From an uncultured Collinsella sp. (GTDB taxonomy: Bacteria > Actinomycetota > Coriobacteriia > Coriobacteriales > Coriobacteriaceae), in the NCBI GenBank assembly GCA_900548265.1, contig URKG01000022.1, forward strand, positions 1-35,588: a stretch of 35,588 nt of DNA. The letters run 5' to 3'. This document shows positions 23,282-32,518 of the stretch, piece by piece (the stretch's first letter is position 1; every line of letters begins with the position of its first letter). Below the pieces are notes generated by a model. It was given only the letters and a program-made list of their open reading frames with translations. It was not told the origin of the DNA and searched no databases. Both the position numbers and the translations under genes were made by a program.

Positions 23282-23749
23282 ATGCGTCACAACGTTAAGA
23301 AGGGCCTGAAGCTCGGCACCGATGCGAGCCACACCAAGGCCATGAAGAAGAGCCTTGCTAAGGCCCTCTTCGAGAACGACCGCATCAAGACCACCGAGAC
23401 CCGCGCTAAGGCGCTGCGTTCGGTCGTCGACCCGATCATCACTTGGGCCAAGAAGGGCGACCTGCACTCTCGTCGTCTGGCTATCGCCAAGCTCGGCGAT
23501 AAGCAGCTCGTTGCCGAGATCTTCGACAAGGCTGCTCAGGGCATGTGGCAGGACCGCAACGGCGGTTACACCCGCATCATGAAGCTCGGTAACCGCAAGG
23601 GCGACAACGCTCCCATCGTTATCATGGAGCTCGTCACCGAGCCTTGCACGCCTAAGGCTAAGAAGGCTGCTCCGGCCCCCAAGAAGGCCGCTGCTCCCAA
23701 GAAGGTCGAGGCTGCCGAGGAGGCTCCTGCTGAGGAGACCGCTGAGTAG
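23282..23749 (+). CDS. rplQ: Ribosomal protein L17 (bL17) with acidic/Ala-Lys tail
   Basis: This is a 155-residue large-subunit protein near the exit tunnel. The core at about 1-118 is standard (MRHNVKKGLKLGTDASHTKA, then KRR-equivalent DLHSRRLAIAKL and GGYTRIMKLGNRKGDNAPI). The last ~37 residues form a low-complexity Ala/Lys/Pro then Glu-rich tail, common in Actinobacteria and probably disordered. It is the last gene of the ribosomal block. Confidence 0.97.
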   Translation: MRHNVKKGLKLGTDASHTKAMKKSLAKALFENDRIKTTETRAKALRSVVDPIITWAKKGDLHSRRLAIAKLGDKQLVAEIFDKAAQGMWQDRNGGYTRIMKLGNRKGDNAPIVIMELVTEPCTPKAKKAAPAPKKAAAPKKVEAAEEAPAEETAE

Positions 23750-23775
23750 ACAATCCGTCTGCATAGGCTATATTC

Positions 23776-23806
23776 GAGGGGTACGTTCGCGTACCCCTCT
23801 TTTTTT
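23776..23806 (+). terminator. Strong intrinsic terminator with UUCG loop after rplQ
   Basis: The 10-bp perfect stem GAGGGGTACG/CGTACCCCTC is capped by a TTCG tetraloop and followed by seven T. It ends the ribosomal/rpoA operon. Confidence 0.95.
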
Positions 23807-23841
23807 GTCGAAATGCCATTGCCTGTTTGTTGGGAGCGTCC

Positions 23842-24666
23842 ATGACCGCGCCGTCTGATTTCAATTCGATTCCTGAGCTCGATGCCACGCTCGTTTTCCG
23901 CGTGGCCTACGATGGCTCGTCCTACAGCGGCTTTGCCGAGCAGCCCGGTCAGACGACGGTTGCGGGCGAGCTGCGCCGCGCTATCGAGACGCTCCTGCGC
24001 CGCCCGATCGATCTGACGTGCGCGGGGCGTACCGATGCCGGCGTACATGCCGTGGCTCAGTACATCAGCGTGCCCGTAACGGACGCTGAGCTCGCCTTGA
24101 CGCGCCGTAGGTGGCTGCGGGCTATGGATGCCCTGCTGCCCAAAGATATCGCCATAAACGAGGTCTACAGGGCCCGTAAAGGCTTTTCTGCACGCTTTGA
24201 TGCGCGTTCACGTACATATACGTACCGTATTGCCGATCGCGACGCGCGTCCCGTGCTCTCACGGGGTGCCGTGTGGTGGCATCGCTATCCCTTGGACGTC
24301 GAGGCCATGTCTGCGGCCTGTCCCGCGCTTTTGGGTGAGCAGGACTTTAAGAGCTTTTGCAAGGTTGCCTCGGCCGTTGGCAAGCCCACGCATCGCTGCG
24401 TGATGCGTGCCGAGTTTGGCCATGAGGTTGCGTTTGGCGAGGACATCCTGACGTTTACCATCGAGGGCAATGCGTTTCTGCATTCGATGGTCCGCACGAT
24501 CGTGGGCACGCTTGTCGAGATTGGCATGCATCGCCGTGAACCCGAGTGGATGCGCGAGGTCATCGATGCTTGCGACCGTATCGCTGCGGGCCCCACGGCT
24601 CCTGCCTGCGGCCTTACGTTTATGGGCGTGGATTACGATCCCGCCAAGCTTGTCGTGCTCGACTAG
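23842..24666 (+). CDS. truA: tRNA pseudouridine(38-40) synthase TruA
   Basis: This 274-residue enzyme isomerises uridines 38-40 in the anticodon arm of tRNAs. Catalytic D65 lies in AGRTDAGVHAVAQ; SARFDARSRTYTYRI and NAFLHSMVRTIVGTLVE are typical. ATG 23842 follows GGGAG; an in-frame TTG 15 bases upstream is less likely. Synteny rplQ-truA is common. It lies beyond the rplQ terminator, so it may have its own promoter or depend on read-through; none is obvious in the 35-bp gap. Confidence 0.95.
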   Translation: MTAPSDFNSIPELDATLVFRVAYDGSSYSGFAEQPGQTTVAGELRRAIETLLRRPIDLTCAGRTDAGVHAVAQYISVPVTDAELALTRRRWLRAMDALLPKDIAINEVYRARKGFSARFDARSRTYTYRIADRDARPVLSRGAVWWHRYPLDVEAMSAACPALLGEQDFKSFCKVASAVGKPTHRCVMRAEFGHEVAFGEDILTFTIEGNAFLHSMVRTIVGTLVEIGMHRREPEWMREVIDACDRIAAGPTAPACGLTFMGVDYDPAKLVVLD

Positions 24667-24827
24667 GGGAGGGCTTGACGCGTCGTGCGTCGGCACCTGT
24701 CATCTGTGGGCTGCGCGTGTGCAACATCTGTTCTTGGCGTGCAATACAACCGGTGTCTCATTGCTTTTATTGGCGGGGTGTACCATGAACCACGGTTTGA
24801 TTCATTGCTGTCGAGAGGACGGATAAC

Positions 24828-25868
24828 TTGGTTCGACGTGGCTCGCATCCGCGACTTTCGGTGATCCTTGTGGTAGAAGGTTCGCCCAGCTATGCGATGC
24901 GTGCGCTCGAGAGTATCCAGAACCAAGACCTCTACGATTTGCAGATTGTCGTTGTCTGCCGCGATGCTGCGCCCGGTGTGCGCCATTCGCTTCAAGTTGC
25001 TGCCGACAGGGACATCCATATTGATTTGATTGACGTCGAGGACGCGAAGCGCGGTGCTTGTCTTCGTGCCGGTTTTGCTGCCTCGCGTGGCTCTCAAATC
25101 ATCGCTATGAACGCCGATGAGTGGTTTGCTCCGCAGTCCCTTTCCAAGATGGTCGATATCGCGTGCGATACTGCGGCAGACATAGTGTTCCCCACGGTGT
25201 CGCTCGACCGCTATGATGCACATCGAGAGCGCCATTCGCGCGTCTTGGATGCTACTCATATTTCCATTGATAGCAAATCTTCGATGGTGGCCGGGCTGCC
25301 TCAGTTGATTTTAGGCGGCTTGGTCGCTCAAGTCTCTGGCGTGATGTATAGCCGTCCGCTGTTTGAGGCATGCCTGTCGCACGGTAAGGCGTACCGTACG
25401 GTTGAGTTTATGGCATATGCGCTCTCGCAGGCACGATGCGTGTCCGGCTGCGGCAACGCTTGTTTCCACGCGGCGGCACCTAAGCTTACAGATGCCTTTG
25501 ATCCCACCATGTATGCCAAGGTATCCGATGACACCCGAGCGCTCGACGAGCTTGCGGACTCACTCTCGGAAGCAGATAGCGGTGGTCGGCTCAAGCTGGC
25601 AAGCCAAAAGTTCTACTTTGCCGGACTGGTCGCCTGCATCGAGAATTTGTGCCTGAGCCCGCATGGGTTGTCGTCAATCGAGCGTTCCGCCCGCATGCGT
25701 GATATGCTCGATGCGCCTCGAACCCGTCAGATGGTCGCCGCGCTCAAGGACAACCATCGGGGACTGGGTCTGTTGTTTGGGCCGATTGCCAGCGCCAAGC
25801 CCGCGCGCTGCGTGATGTGTACGCATCTGGCAGCTTTTCTTAACCGGACGGACGCAAAAACCGCCTAA
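24828..25868 (+). CDS. Family-2-like glycosyltransferase
   Basis: This 346-residue protein has a GT-A fold N-terminus: LSVILVVEGSPSYAMRALES then IQNQDLYDLQIVVVCRDA is the usual GT2 nucleotide-sugar entry, and GACLRAGFAASRGSQIIAMN then ADEWF stands where GT2 enzymes carry the DxD metal motif. Here that motif is degenerate (NADEW), as is common in poorly characterised members. The C-terminal ~170 residues are not recognisable. The substrate is unknown; a cell-wall or exopolysaccharide role is possible. It starts at TTG with AGAGGA about 8 bases upstream. A 160-bp gap separates it from truA, with no clear promoter. Confidence 0.7.
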   Translation: MVRRGSHPRLSVILVVEGSPSYAMRALESIQNQDLYDLQIVVVCRDAAPGVRHSLQVAADRDIHIDLIDVEDAKRGACLRAGFAASRGSQIIAMNADEWFAPQSLSKMVDIACDTAADIVFPTVSLDRYDAHRERHSRVLDATHISIDSKSSMVAGLPQLILGGLVAQVSGVMYSRPLFEACLSHGKAYRTVEFMAYALSQARCVSGCGNACFHAAAPKLTDAFDPTMYAKVSDDTRALDELADSLSEADSGGRLKLASQKFYFAGLVACIENLCLSPHGLSSIERSARMRDMLDAPRTRQMVAALKDNHRGLGLLFGPIASAKPARCVMCTHLAAFLNRTDAKTA

Positions 25869-25879
25869 ACGGCTCATTA

Positions 25880-25907
25880 CGAAACAAACTTGCATAGAAT
25901 TGTTTCG
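25880..25907. other. Inverted repeat downstream of the glycosyltransferase gene
   Basis: CGAAACAA (25880-25887) pairs with TTGTTTCG (25900-25907). It is AT-rich and lacks a clean T-run, so it could be a weak transcription end or a protein-binding site ahead of argR. Confidence 0.35.
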
Positions 25908-25952
25908 AAATGCGTTCTTATACACAAAAGCCTTCAAATAGCGTTAAACTAT

Positions 25953-25967
25953 TCAATCACTGATTGA
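25953..25967. promoter_or_regulatory. Candidate ArgR autoregulatory site
   Basis: The perfect palindrome TCAATCA-c-TGATTGA lies 34 bp before the argR start, just after the -10-like TAAACT. AT-rich palindromes of this kind resemble half of an ARG box. ArgR binding here is inferred from position. Confidence 0.4.
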
Positions 25968-26000
25968 TTGTCTCCGCCATCTTTTGGAGAGAGGGTTTGT

Positions 26001-26438
26001 ATGGCTAAAAAACGCAATGGGCGCCAGGATGCCATTAGAGATATTGTGCGCAATAAGGACGTCCGTACGCAGCGCGTGCTGGTCGATGAGCTCCGTGCTA
26101 TGGGCTTTGATTGCACGCAGGCGACTGTCTCTCGCGATATTGCCGATATGGGGCTGCGTAAGCTCCCTGAGGGCATCTATGTTCTGGCAGAGGACCTGCA
26201 CCTGCAGCGTATGGTTTCCGAGCTCGTTACGGGCGTTCTGCGTACCGATAATCTGGTTATGATCAAGGCTCAGCCTGGCACGGCTTCCGGCATCGCCGCC
26301 GCCGTTGATGCGGCAGAGTTGCCCGATGTGCTTGGCTCGCTTGCCGGCAACGATACGATTTTGGTCATTGCCCAGACGGCCGAGGACGGCGAGCGTCTCG
26401 AGGCGCTGATCAATAAGCTGAGCAATTCTCGCAAGTAG
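26001..26438 (+). CDS. argR: Arginine repressor ArgR
   Basis: This is a 145-residue arginine-responsive repressor. The N-terminal winged helix-turn-helix at about 10-65 includes TQATVSRDIADMGLRKLP with the SR recognition motif. The C-terminal hexamerisation and arginine-binding domain (about 80-145) has PGTASGIAAAVDAA and GNDTILVIA, where the Asp is expected to contact arginine. ATG 26001 follows GGAGAGAGGG; the frame is open to 25968 but with no better site. It normally represses arginine synthesis and may activate catabolism. No arginine genes lie beside it here. Confidence 0.93.
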   Translation: MAKKRNGRQDAIRDIVRNKDVRTQRVLVDELRAMGFDCTQATVSRDIADMGLRKLPEGIYVLAEDLHLQRMVSELVTGVLRTDNLVMIKAQPGTASGIAAAVDAAELPDVLGSLAGNDTILVIAQTAEDGERLEALINKLSNSRK

Positions 26439-26487
26439 GCGTGCGGGTCGTGCGCTCGGCTCTGTGCGCGCTGACATCGTGGCTTGT

Positions 26488-26521
26488 AAGGGGTATCGAC
26501 GTTGGTCGGTACCCCCTTTTT
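26488..26521 (+). terminator. Intrinsic terminator after argR
   Basis: GGGGTA-t-CGAC pairs with GTCG-g-TACCCC, with A residues before the stem and TTTTT after it. Confidence 0.85.
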
Positions 26522-26562
26522 GTTTGCCGGTATAAAGACCGCCCACCAGGTCGCTTCAAACT

Positions 26563-26603
26563 AAAAGGCCCCCGAGCAGTTTAATAAGCTGCTCGGGGGC
26601 CTT
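26563..26603 (-). terminator. Intrinsic terminator of the penicillin-binding protein gene
   Basis: The 13-bp perfect stem GGCCCCCGAGCAG/CTGCTCGGGGGCC is flanked by AAAA on the plus strand, which is the U-tract for the minus transcript. It lies 23 bp beyond the stop codon of the minus-strand gene. Confidence 0.9.
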
Positions 26604-26625
26604 GTTGCATATGGCCGGATGATTT

Positions 26626-28821
26626 CTAGCCGACCGTATCGTCAGGCGTGGGCGAGGGGTCGGGAGTGGGTGTAGGCGTAGGCGTAGGCGTGCCGCCATC
26701 GCCGCCGGTCGAACCACCAGTGGAGCCGCCCGTCGAGCCACCGGTCGTACCGGTGCCGCCGGTGGTGTCGCCGCCCGTGGTCTCGGTGGTCGTGGTCGTC
26801 GTGGTCGTCGTTGTGGTTTCCTCTTCGTCCTCGTTCTCGTCCTTGTCGTCGTTCTCCGTCTTCTTGGTGTTGTTGGTGCCGTAGAACTTCCAGACGCTGT
26901 TGTTCTTGTAGGTGGGAGCCGTTCCGGTCGCAAACTCCTCGCGCTCGGTACCGGTCAGAACGGTGTTCATAAACCGCTTAAAGACAGGCAGGTTGGTGCT
27001 GTCGCCCAGCAGGTCTGTGCCGTATTTTTGGATGGGAATCTCGCCCGCGGAATAGCCGGTCCACAGGGCGCACGCCAGCTGCGGGGTATAGCCGCAGAAC
27101 CACAGGTTGGTGGTGTTGTCGGTGGTGCCCGTCTTGCCGGCATAGGGCTGGTTGACGCTCAGGGCGCCGGCAGCACCCGTACCGCCGCCCTTCATGACGC
27201 CGGACAGAACATCGGTGACCGCGGCGGCCTCGCCCTCGGTAAGCACCTGTGAGGGATTGTCGGTGTGCTGGTACAGCACCGAACCGGTACGAGAGTCAAT
27301 CTCGGTGATGGCGATCGGCTGGCGATAGTAGCCGCCGTTGGCAAACGTCGCGTAGGCGGCGGCCATCTCGAGCGGCGAGATCGAGCCGGTGCCGAGGGTC
27401 ATGACGGGAACGTCCTCGATGTTGTCCTTGGCGGGATCGATGCCGAGCTTTTTGACGAGCGAGATGATCTTGCTGTTGCCGACGGCTTCCGCCACCTGGA
27501 TGTAGCCGGTGTTGGAGGAGTATGCCGTCGCCTGCTTAAGCGTGATGTTGCCATAGCTATGGTTGGCGTAGTTTTGGACCTCGGTTGTGGTGCCCTTGGC
27601 CTTGAGCGGCGAGTTGCAGTTGAGGGTGACGTTGGGGTTCATGCCGTTTTGGATGGCAGTTGCCAGCGTAAAGGCCTTGAAGGTGGAGCCGACGGGACGC
27701 TTGGCCGTGGCATGGTTTACGTGGTTCTCGTCGGCGTTGTAGTCGTAGCCGCCCACCATGCACTTGATGTAGCCGGTCTTGGGGTCGACGACGACCATGC
27801 CCATGTCCAGGCCGTCGAGTGAGAGCGTGTCGAGCTGCTCGCGGACGGCATTCTCTGCCACCTGCTGCATCGTGGGGTCGATGGTGGTCTTGACGGTCAG
27901 GCCGCCCTTAAAGAGCACGTCGGTCGAGAACTCCTGCTCCAGCAGCTGCTTAACATAGGCGACAAAGTAGGGCTGCGAGTATACGTCGACGCCGCTGCCC
28001 GAAATCTCGGTCACGTTGAGGGTGATGGGCTCGGCCTGTGCGGCATCGTGCTCCTCCTGGGTGATGTGGCCCAGGCGCAGCATGTTGTCGAGAACCTTGT
28101 TGCGGCGAGACAGTGCCAGGTCGGGGTTGACCGTGGGGTCGTACTGCGAAGGCGAGTTGGGAAGGCCGATGAGCAGCGCGGCCTCGCTCAGGGTGAGGTC
28201 GGCGGCGCTCTTGGACAGGTAGGTCTCGGCGGCGGCCTCAATACCGTAGGCGCCGTGACCGTAATAGATGGTGTTGAGGTACATCATGAGGATCTCGTCT
28301 TTGGAGTACATGTCTTCCATCTTGATGGCGATGTAGGCCTCGCGCACCTTACGCTCGATGGTCGAGTCGAACTGCTCCTCCTGCAGGATGGTGTTGCGCA
28401 CCAGCTGCTGGGTGATAGTCGAGGCGCCTTCGTGTCCGCCGCCGAGGGTTGCCACCGCAGCACGCGCGATACCCCACAGGTCGATACCGCCGTGCTCGTA
28501 GAAGCGCTCGTCCTCGACGTCAACGGTGCCCTGCAGCACGTAGGGGGAGACCTCGTCCTTGGTGATGGACTTACGGTTTTGCGTGTAGAAGCTCGCGATC
28601 TTGTTGCCGTTGCAGTCGACGATCTCGGTGGGCTCGCTCACCAGATACGCGTTGGCGTCGGTGTAGTCGGGCAGATCGGACAGCCAGCGGTTGACGTTGC
28701 CGACCATGCCGATGCCAAATGCCACGCCCGCAATCAGCAGAAAGCCCAAAAACGAGAGCAGGATTATGGGCAGAGCATGCGTCTTTGAACGGCTGCGTCC
28801 CTGTCGTTGGCGAGGACCCAT
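26626..28821 (-). CDS. Class A penicillin-binding protein (transglycosylase/transpeptidase)
   Basis: This 731-residue bifunctional enzyme makes peptidoglycan. A cytoplasmic basic N-terminus and one membrane anchor (about 18-40) come first. The GT51 transglycosylase domain follows (EDERFYEHGGIDLWGIARA from about 103, GASTITQQLVRN at 132-143, and KEEILxxYLN-like KDEILMMYLNTIYYG). The transpeptidase domain has STFK (379-382), SSN (435-437) and KTGT (563-566). From about 645 the protein becomes a low-complexity tail of Asp/Glu/Lys, then a Thr run, Gly-Gly-Ser-Thr repeats and PTPTPTP, likely wall-spanning and disordered. ATG 28821 follows GGAGGT; the upstream extension to 28944 is unlikely. Divergent from the U32 gene. 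Confidence 0.93.
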   Translation of the reverse strand: MGPRQRQGRSRSKTHALPIILLSFLGFLLIAGVAFGIGMVGNVNRWLSDLPDYTDANAYLVSEPTEIVDCNGNKIASFYTQNRKSITKDEVSPYVLQGTVDVEDERFYEHGGIDLWGIARAAVATLGGGHEGASTITQQLVRNTILQEEQFDSTIERKVREAYIAIKMEDMYSKDEILMMYLNTIYYGHGAYGIEAAAETYLSKSAADLTLSEAALLIGLPNSPSQYDPTVNPDLALSRRNKVLDNMLRLGHITQEEHDAAQAEPITLNVTEISGSGVDVYSQPYFVAYVKQLLEQEFSTDVLFKGGLTVKTTIDPTMQQVAENAVREQLDTLSLDGLDMGMVVVDPKTGYIKCMVGGYDYNADENHVNHATAKRPVGSTFKAFTLATAIQNGMNPNVTLNCNSPLKAKGTTTEVQNYANHSYGNITLKQATAYSSNTGYIQVAEAVGNSKIISLVKKLGIDPAKDNIEDVPVMTLGTGSISPLEMAAAYATFANGGYYRQPIAITEIDSRTGSVLYQHTDNPSQVLTEGEAAAVTDVLSGVMKGGGTGAAGALSVNQPYAGKTGTTDNTTNLWFCGYTPQLACALWTGYSAGEIPIQKYGTDLLGDSTNLPVFKRFMNTVLTGTEREEFATGTAPTYKNNSVWKFYGTNNTKKTENDDKDENEDEEETTTTTTTTTTTETTGGDTTGGTGTTGGSTGGSTGGSTGGDGGTPTPTPTPTPDPSPTPDDTVG

Positions 28822-28983
28822 ATATTGACCTCCAGGTATGTCGTGCCGGACGGTGGATGTGCCGTCTGGGCAGGATGGACATAAGTTATTACACGATAAA
28901 CCAAACGGGGCGCGCGAGGCCTCGTGTATGCTGGAAGACGACATTTTTCAGAGTGAATGCATACCTTGGTAAGGAGTTTGTCG

Positions 28984-30942
28984 ATGGCGATTCGGGCGAT
29001 GGGGCCGAGCGGACAATACGAGACTGGATTGGATGCTGCCGGTGCGGCGCTGCCCGAACTGCTGGCGCCGGCGGGCGGACTCGACCAGATGCTTGCGGCC
29101 ATCGCCGCGGGTGCCGATGCCATCTATGCGGGGTTGGGCGGCTTTAACGCCCGCGTGAGCGCGCATGGCTTTACGGATGACGAGTTTGCGCGCGGCTGCG
29201 CCGTGGCGCATGCCCATGGCGTGCGTGTGTACGTAACGCTCAACGTGTTCGTGTTTGACGATGAGTTGTCCGACGCGGTGGCGTTGGGAGCTCATGCACT
29301 GGAGCTGGGCGCCGATGCTCTGATTGTCGCCGATGCCGGGCTGGCTTGTGTACTGCGCACGGCGATTCCCGGGATCGAGATTCACCTGTCCACGCAGGCG
29401 GGCGCTCATAGCGAAGGCGCCGTGCGGCTTGCCGCCGATGAGCTGGGGGTCGAGCGCGTGACGACGGCACGCGAGCTGACGGTCGACGAGATTGCGGCGC
29501 TATGTGCCACGGGCATGCCCATCGAGGTATTCTGCCACGGTGCGATTTGCATCGGCTATTCGGGGGCGTGCGAGTTCTCGGCCCTGCGGCGTGGGCGCTC
29601 GGCGATGCGCGGCGACTGCACGCAGCCGTGCCGTCTGGCGTACGACCTGGTGGACGAGGCGGGGCAGAGCGTTGTCGCCGTCGAGGGAGATCGCCTGCTG
29701 TGCCCGCGTGACTATCTGGGTATTGCGCATCTGCCCGAGCTTGTAGATGCCGGCGTGGCGTCGCTCAAGATCGAGGGGCGCATGAAGAACCCCGATTACG
29801 TATTCAACGTGGTGCGGGTGTGGCGCCGGGCACTCGATATGCTGCGCGACGGCGCGTGGGACCCCGATGCCGTGGAAGAGCTTGAACGCGAGCTGGGGAG
29901 GTCGTTTAACCGTGGGTTTACCGATGCGTACCTGCGAGGGCGTTCGGGTGCCGAGCTGATGAGCTTTGAGCGCGCAATTAACCAGGGCGTGCGCGTGGGG
30001 CGTTTGGTCGCTGTGGGCCACGAAGAGGTGACCGTTGAGTTCGACGCCGCCGTGGCGGCGGGTGACACGCTCGAGATTCGGTTCTATCCGGGTGTCGACG
30101 CGCGTCCCGATGTGCCCAAGCGCTGGCCGCAGGTGCCCTGCCCGGTGGATGCCGCAGCGGGGAAACGCGTCGTCGTGCATTGCAAGCGTAAGGTGGACGC
30201 GGGCTGCGAGGTATACCTGATTCGCAGCGCCGGCGTGTTGGATCAGACGGCGGCGGTGTTGGAGCGCATGCGGGCCGAGGCGGATGCGATTGCGCCCGTT
30301 GCGCGTGCCGTTGAGGTGCTGCCCTTTGAGGGCGTTGCGGTGGATGGCGGTGCGTCGACGGAGTTGGTGGAGTGCGCGGTTCCCACTCGCATGGTTTTTG
30401 CTTGGCAGCTGATGGATGCCGACCCGCGCGGAGAACTCGATTTGTCCGACGCCGTTGTGGTGCTTGACGAGGTGTGCCGCACGGGTGACGCTGACTGGAC
30501 CCGCTCACTGATGCAGCGTGCCGGGCGCATCGTCTGCCGCAACCTGGGGCAGGTGGCGATCGCTCGCGAGCTGGGCGTGACGTTTGACGTGGCGGCGCCG
30601 GTGTTCTGCGCCAATCGGGCCACGCTTGCCTGGCTGCGTGGGCTTGGCGCGAGGTGGGTATACTTGCCTGCCGAGTTGCTCAACAATGATAGGGGGCGTA
30701 TTGCCGAGCTGGCTGCTGAACCCGGCGTCTTGGGTCCGGTCGACGCCGACCGTCCCGAGCTTATGGTGTGCGAGCACTGCCTGCTGACCGCCGAGGGCGT
30801 CTGCGCCACCGATGTGACGGGGCAGGTCCGTTGCCGCGACTGCTTGCGTCGTCGGCAGGTGCGCTATCTGGTCGAGCGTGACGGCACGCGTCTGCCAGTT
30901 GCCATCGACGCTTGCGGCAGGACGAGGATTTTCCTGTCGTAG
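28984..30942 (+). CDS. U32-family peptidase-like protein
   Basis: This 652-residue protein has an N-terminal barrel (ELLAPAGGLDQMLAAIAAGA, then DAIYAGL) and the U32 signature EVFCHGAICIGYSGACEFS at about 181-199. DCTQPCRLAYDLVDE, CPRDYLGIAHLPELVDAGV and SLKIEGRMKNPDYV follow. Bacterial relatives include RlhA and TrhP, which take part in hydroxylation of 23S rRNA and tRNA, so RNA modification is likelier than proteolysis. The cysteines could bind a cluster. A C-terminal CEHC ... CRDC pattern looks like a zinc ribbon. ATG 28984 is 7 bases after AAGGAG; the longer start at 28957 is not supported. Confidence 0.85.
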   Translation: MAIRAMGPSGQYETGLDAAGAALPELLAPAGGLDQMLAAIAAGADAIYAGLGGFNARVSAHGFTDDEFARGCAVAHAHGVRVYVTLNVFVFDDELSDAVALGAHALELGADALIVADAGLACVLRTAIPGIEIHLSTQAGAHSEGAVRLAADELGVERVTTARELTVDEIAALCATGMPIEVFCHGAICIGYSGACEFSALRRGRSAMRGDCTQPCRLAYDLVDEAGQSVVAVEGDRLLCPRDYLGIAHLPELVDAGVASLKIEGRMKNPDYVFNVVRVWRRALDMLRDGAWDPDAVEELERELGRSFNRGFTDAYLRGRSGAELMSFERAINQGVRVGRLVAVGHEEVTVEFDAAVAAGDTLEIRFYPGVDARPDVPKRWPQVPCPVDAAAGKRVVVHCKRKVDAGCEVYLIRSAGVLDQTAAVLERMRAEADAIAPVARAVEVLPFEGVAVDGGASTELVECAVPTRMVFAWQLMDADPRGELDLSDAVVVLDEVCRTGDADWTRSLMQRAGRIVCRNLGQVAIARELGVTFDVAAPVFCANRATLAWLRGLGARWVYLPAELLNNDRGRIAELAAEPGVLGPVDADRPELMVCEHCLLTAEGVCATDVTGQVRCRDCLRRRQVRYLVERDGTRLPVAIDACGRTRIFLS

Positions 30943-30990
30943 GTGCCGCGTCGCGTCAGTTTGTTATCATAAGAGAGTTTATGGACTTCC

Positions 30991-31017
30991 AGCACCGCCG
31001 TTTTCGGCGAGGGTGCT
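30991..31017 (+). other. Hairpin in the tyrS leader
   Basis: AGCAC plus CGCCG pair with CGGCG and GTGCT around TTTT, with three unpaired bases on one side. It lies 22 bp before the tyrS start and has no U-tract. It is too short for a T-box, and no T-box features are visible in the 96-bp gap. TATCAT near 30965 may be the -10. Confidence 0.4.
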
Positions 31018-31038
31018 ATAGCAAAAGGAGGATACCCA

Positions 31039-32250
31039 ATGCTGTCTGTTGACGAGCAAATGCGTATCATCACCTCGGGCGCCGCGCAGATCGTTCCCGA
31101 GGCCGACCTTCGCAAGAAGCTTGAGAAGGGCGAGCCCCTCAATATCAAGCTCGGCGTCGATCCCACCAGCCCCGACCTGCACCTTGGCCATGCCGTGCCG
31201 TTGCGCAAGATGCGTCAGTTCCAGGACCTGGGCCACAACGTCACCCTCATCATCGGCAACGGTACCGCGTTGATTGGCGACCCTTCGGGCAAGAATTCCA
31301 CCCGTCCGCAGCTTTCGCAGGAGCAGATCGAGGCCAATGCCGAGACCTACGTGAGCCAGGCCATGAAGATCCTGGATCCCGAGAAGACCACCATCGTGCA
31401 CAACGGTGACTGGATCCTTTCGATGGATCTGGCCGGTCTGCTGCAGGTGTGCTCCAAGTTCACCGTCGCCCGCATCCTCGAGCGCGACGACTTTACCAAG
31501 CGCTACCAGTCTCAGACGCCGATCGCCCTGCATGAGTTCCTGTATCCCGTGATGCAGGCTTTCGACTCCGTGCAGATCAAGGCCGACGTCGAGATGGGCG
31601 GCACCGATCAGCTCTTCAACCTGCTCGCTGGCCGTGAGCTCATGGAGAAGATGGGCATGGAGCCGCAGATCGCGCTCACCATGCCGCTGCTCGAGGGCAC
31701 CGATGGCGTGCGCAAGATGTCCAAGTCCTATGGCAACTACATCGGCCTGACCGACGCTCCCAAGGATATGTTCGGCAAGACCATGTCCATCCCCGACGAG
31801 ATGATCGGCAAGTACTATCGTCTGGCCAGCTCGCTCACCCCGGCCGAGGTCGACAAGATCGACGCCGCCCTGGCCGATGGTTCTGCCGACCCCTACGAGC
31901 TCAAGCGCGCTCTGGGCCGCGACCTGTGCGACACCTACCACGGCGCCGGCGCCGGAGACGAGGCTCAGGCCGAGTTCGACCGCGTGTTCAAGGAGGGCCA
32001 GCTTGCCGACTTCCCCGAGAAGCATGTCGAGCTGACCGTCAACGACGAGGGCCAGATCTACCTCGCCGGCCTGCTCAAGGACTTGGGCCTTTCGGCGAGC
32101 GCCGGCCAGGCTCGTCGCGATATCGACGGCGGTGGCGTCAAGATCAACGGCAAGGCCGTGGCTCCCAAGAGCTACAACATCGATCCCAGCGCCCTCAAGC
32201 TGGGCGACACCCTTTCTGTGGGTAAGCGCAAGGGCTTCAAGTTGATTTAG
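31039..32250 (+). CDS. tyrS: Tyrosine-tRNA ligase
   Basis: This 403-residue class I synthetase charges tRNA-Tyr. HLGH is at 48-51, KMSKS at 226-230 and the C-terminal S4 RNA-binding domain begins at about 335 (GLSASAGQARRDIDGGGVKI). The length is like the TyrZ-type enzymes. AAAGGAGG precedes ATG 31039. No T-box leader is visible. It is followed by a strong terminator. Confidence 0.97.
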   Translation: MLSVDEQMRIITSGAAQIVPEADLRKKLEKGEPLNIKLGVDPTSPDLHLGHAVPLRKMRQFQDLGHNVTLIIGNGTALIGDPSGKNSTRPQLSQEQIEANAETYVSQAMKILDPEKTTIVHNGDWILSMDLAGLLQVCSKFTVARILERDDFTKRYQSQTPIALHEFLYPVMQAFDSVQIKADVEMGGTDQLFNLLAGRELMEKMGMEPQIALTMPLLEGTDGVRKMSKSYGNYIGLTDAPKDMFGKTMSIPDEMIGKYYRLASSLTPAEVDKIDAALADGSADPYELKRALGRDLCDTYHGAGAGDEAQAEFDRVFKEGQLADFPEKHVELTVNDEGQIYLAGLLKDLGLSASAGQARRDIDGGGVKINGKAVAPKSYNIDPSALKLGDTLSVGKRKGFKLI

Positions 32251-32324
32251 TTCCGCCGTTCTACCGAAAGGCGGACCGGCCGACGCTGCGCGGGCCGCAT
32301 TTGGACAATCTGACGTTCAACTTC

Positions 32325-32359
32325 AAGGGCGCGACCAGAAGGTCAGCGCCCTTTCGTTT
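32325..32359 (+). terminator. Intrinsic terminator after tyrS
   Basis: AAGGGCGC-GACC-agaa-GGTC-a-GCGCCCTTT forms a long stem, followed by CGTTT. Confidence 0.75.
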
Positions 32360-32518
32360 CACGTCACCTTGTCTCAAATGCGACCCGCTCGCTGGCGATG
32401 CCAAAACATCGGCGTTTTTGTTGTCGGGACGGCAGTTAGTAGTCGTCGAGTAGTCATTGGTGCTCAGCGGCAGTCCCCATTGCACCAAGTGGCGTGTGCC
32501 GTTAAGCGGAGGGGCGTA
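32360..32518. other. Gene-free stretch between the tyrS terminator and the ade promoter
   Basis: No convincing reading frame. A small CGATG/CATCG hairpin followed by TTTTT lies at 32396-32419. TAGTCATTGG at 32451-32460 resembles the start of the repeat seen on both sides of the HAD gene (34433, 34460, 35501) and may be a degraded copy. Confidence 0.4.

Noticed and set aside
30943..31038. T-box riboswitch before tyrS
   Set aside because: The gap is only 96 bp, and no T-box motif or antiterminator/terminator pair is present.
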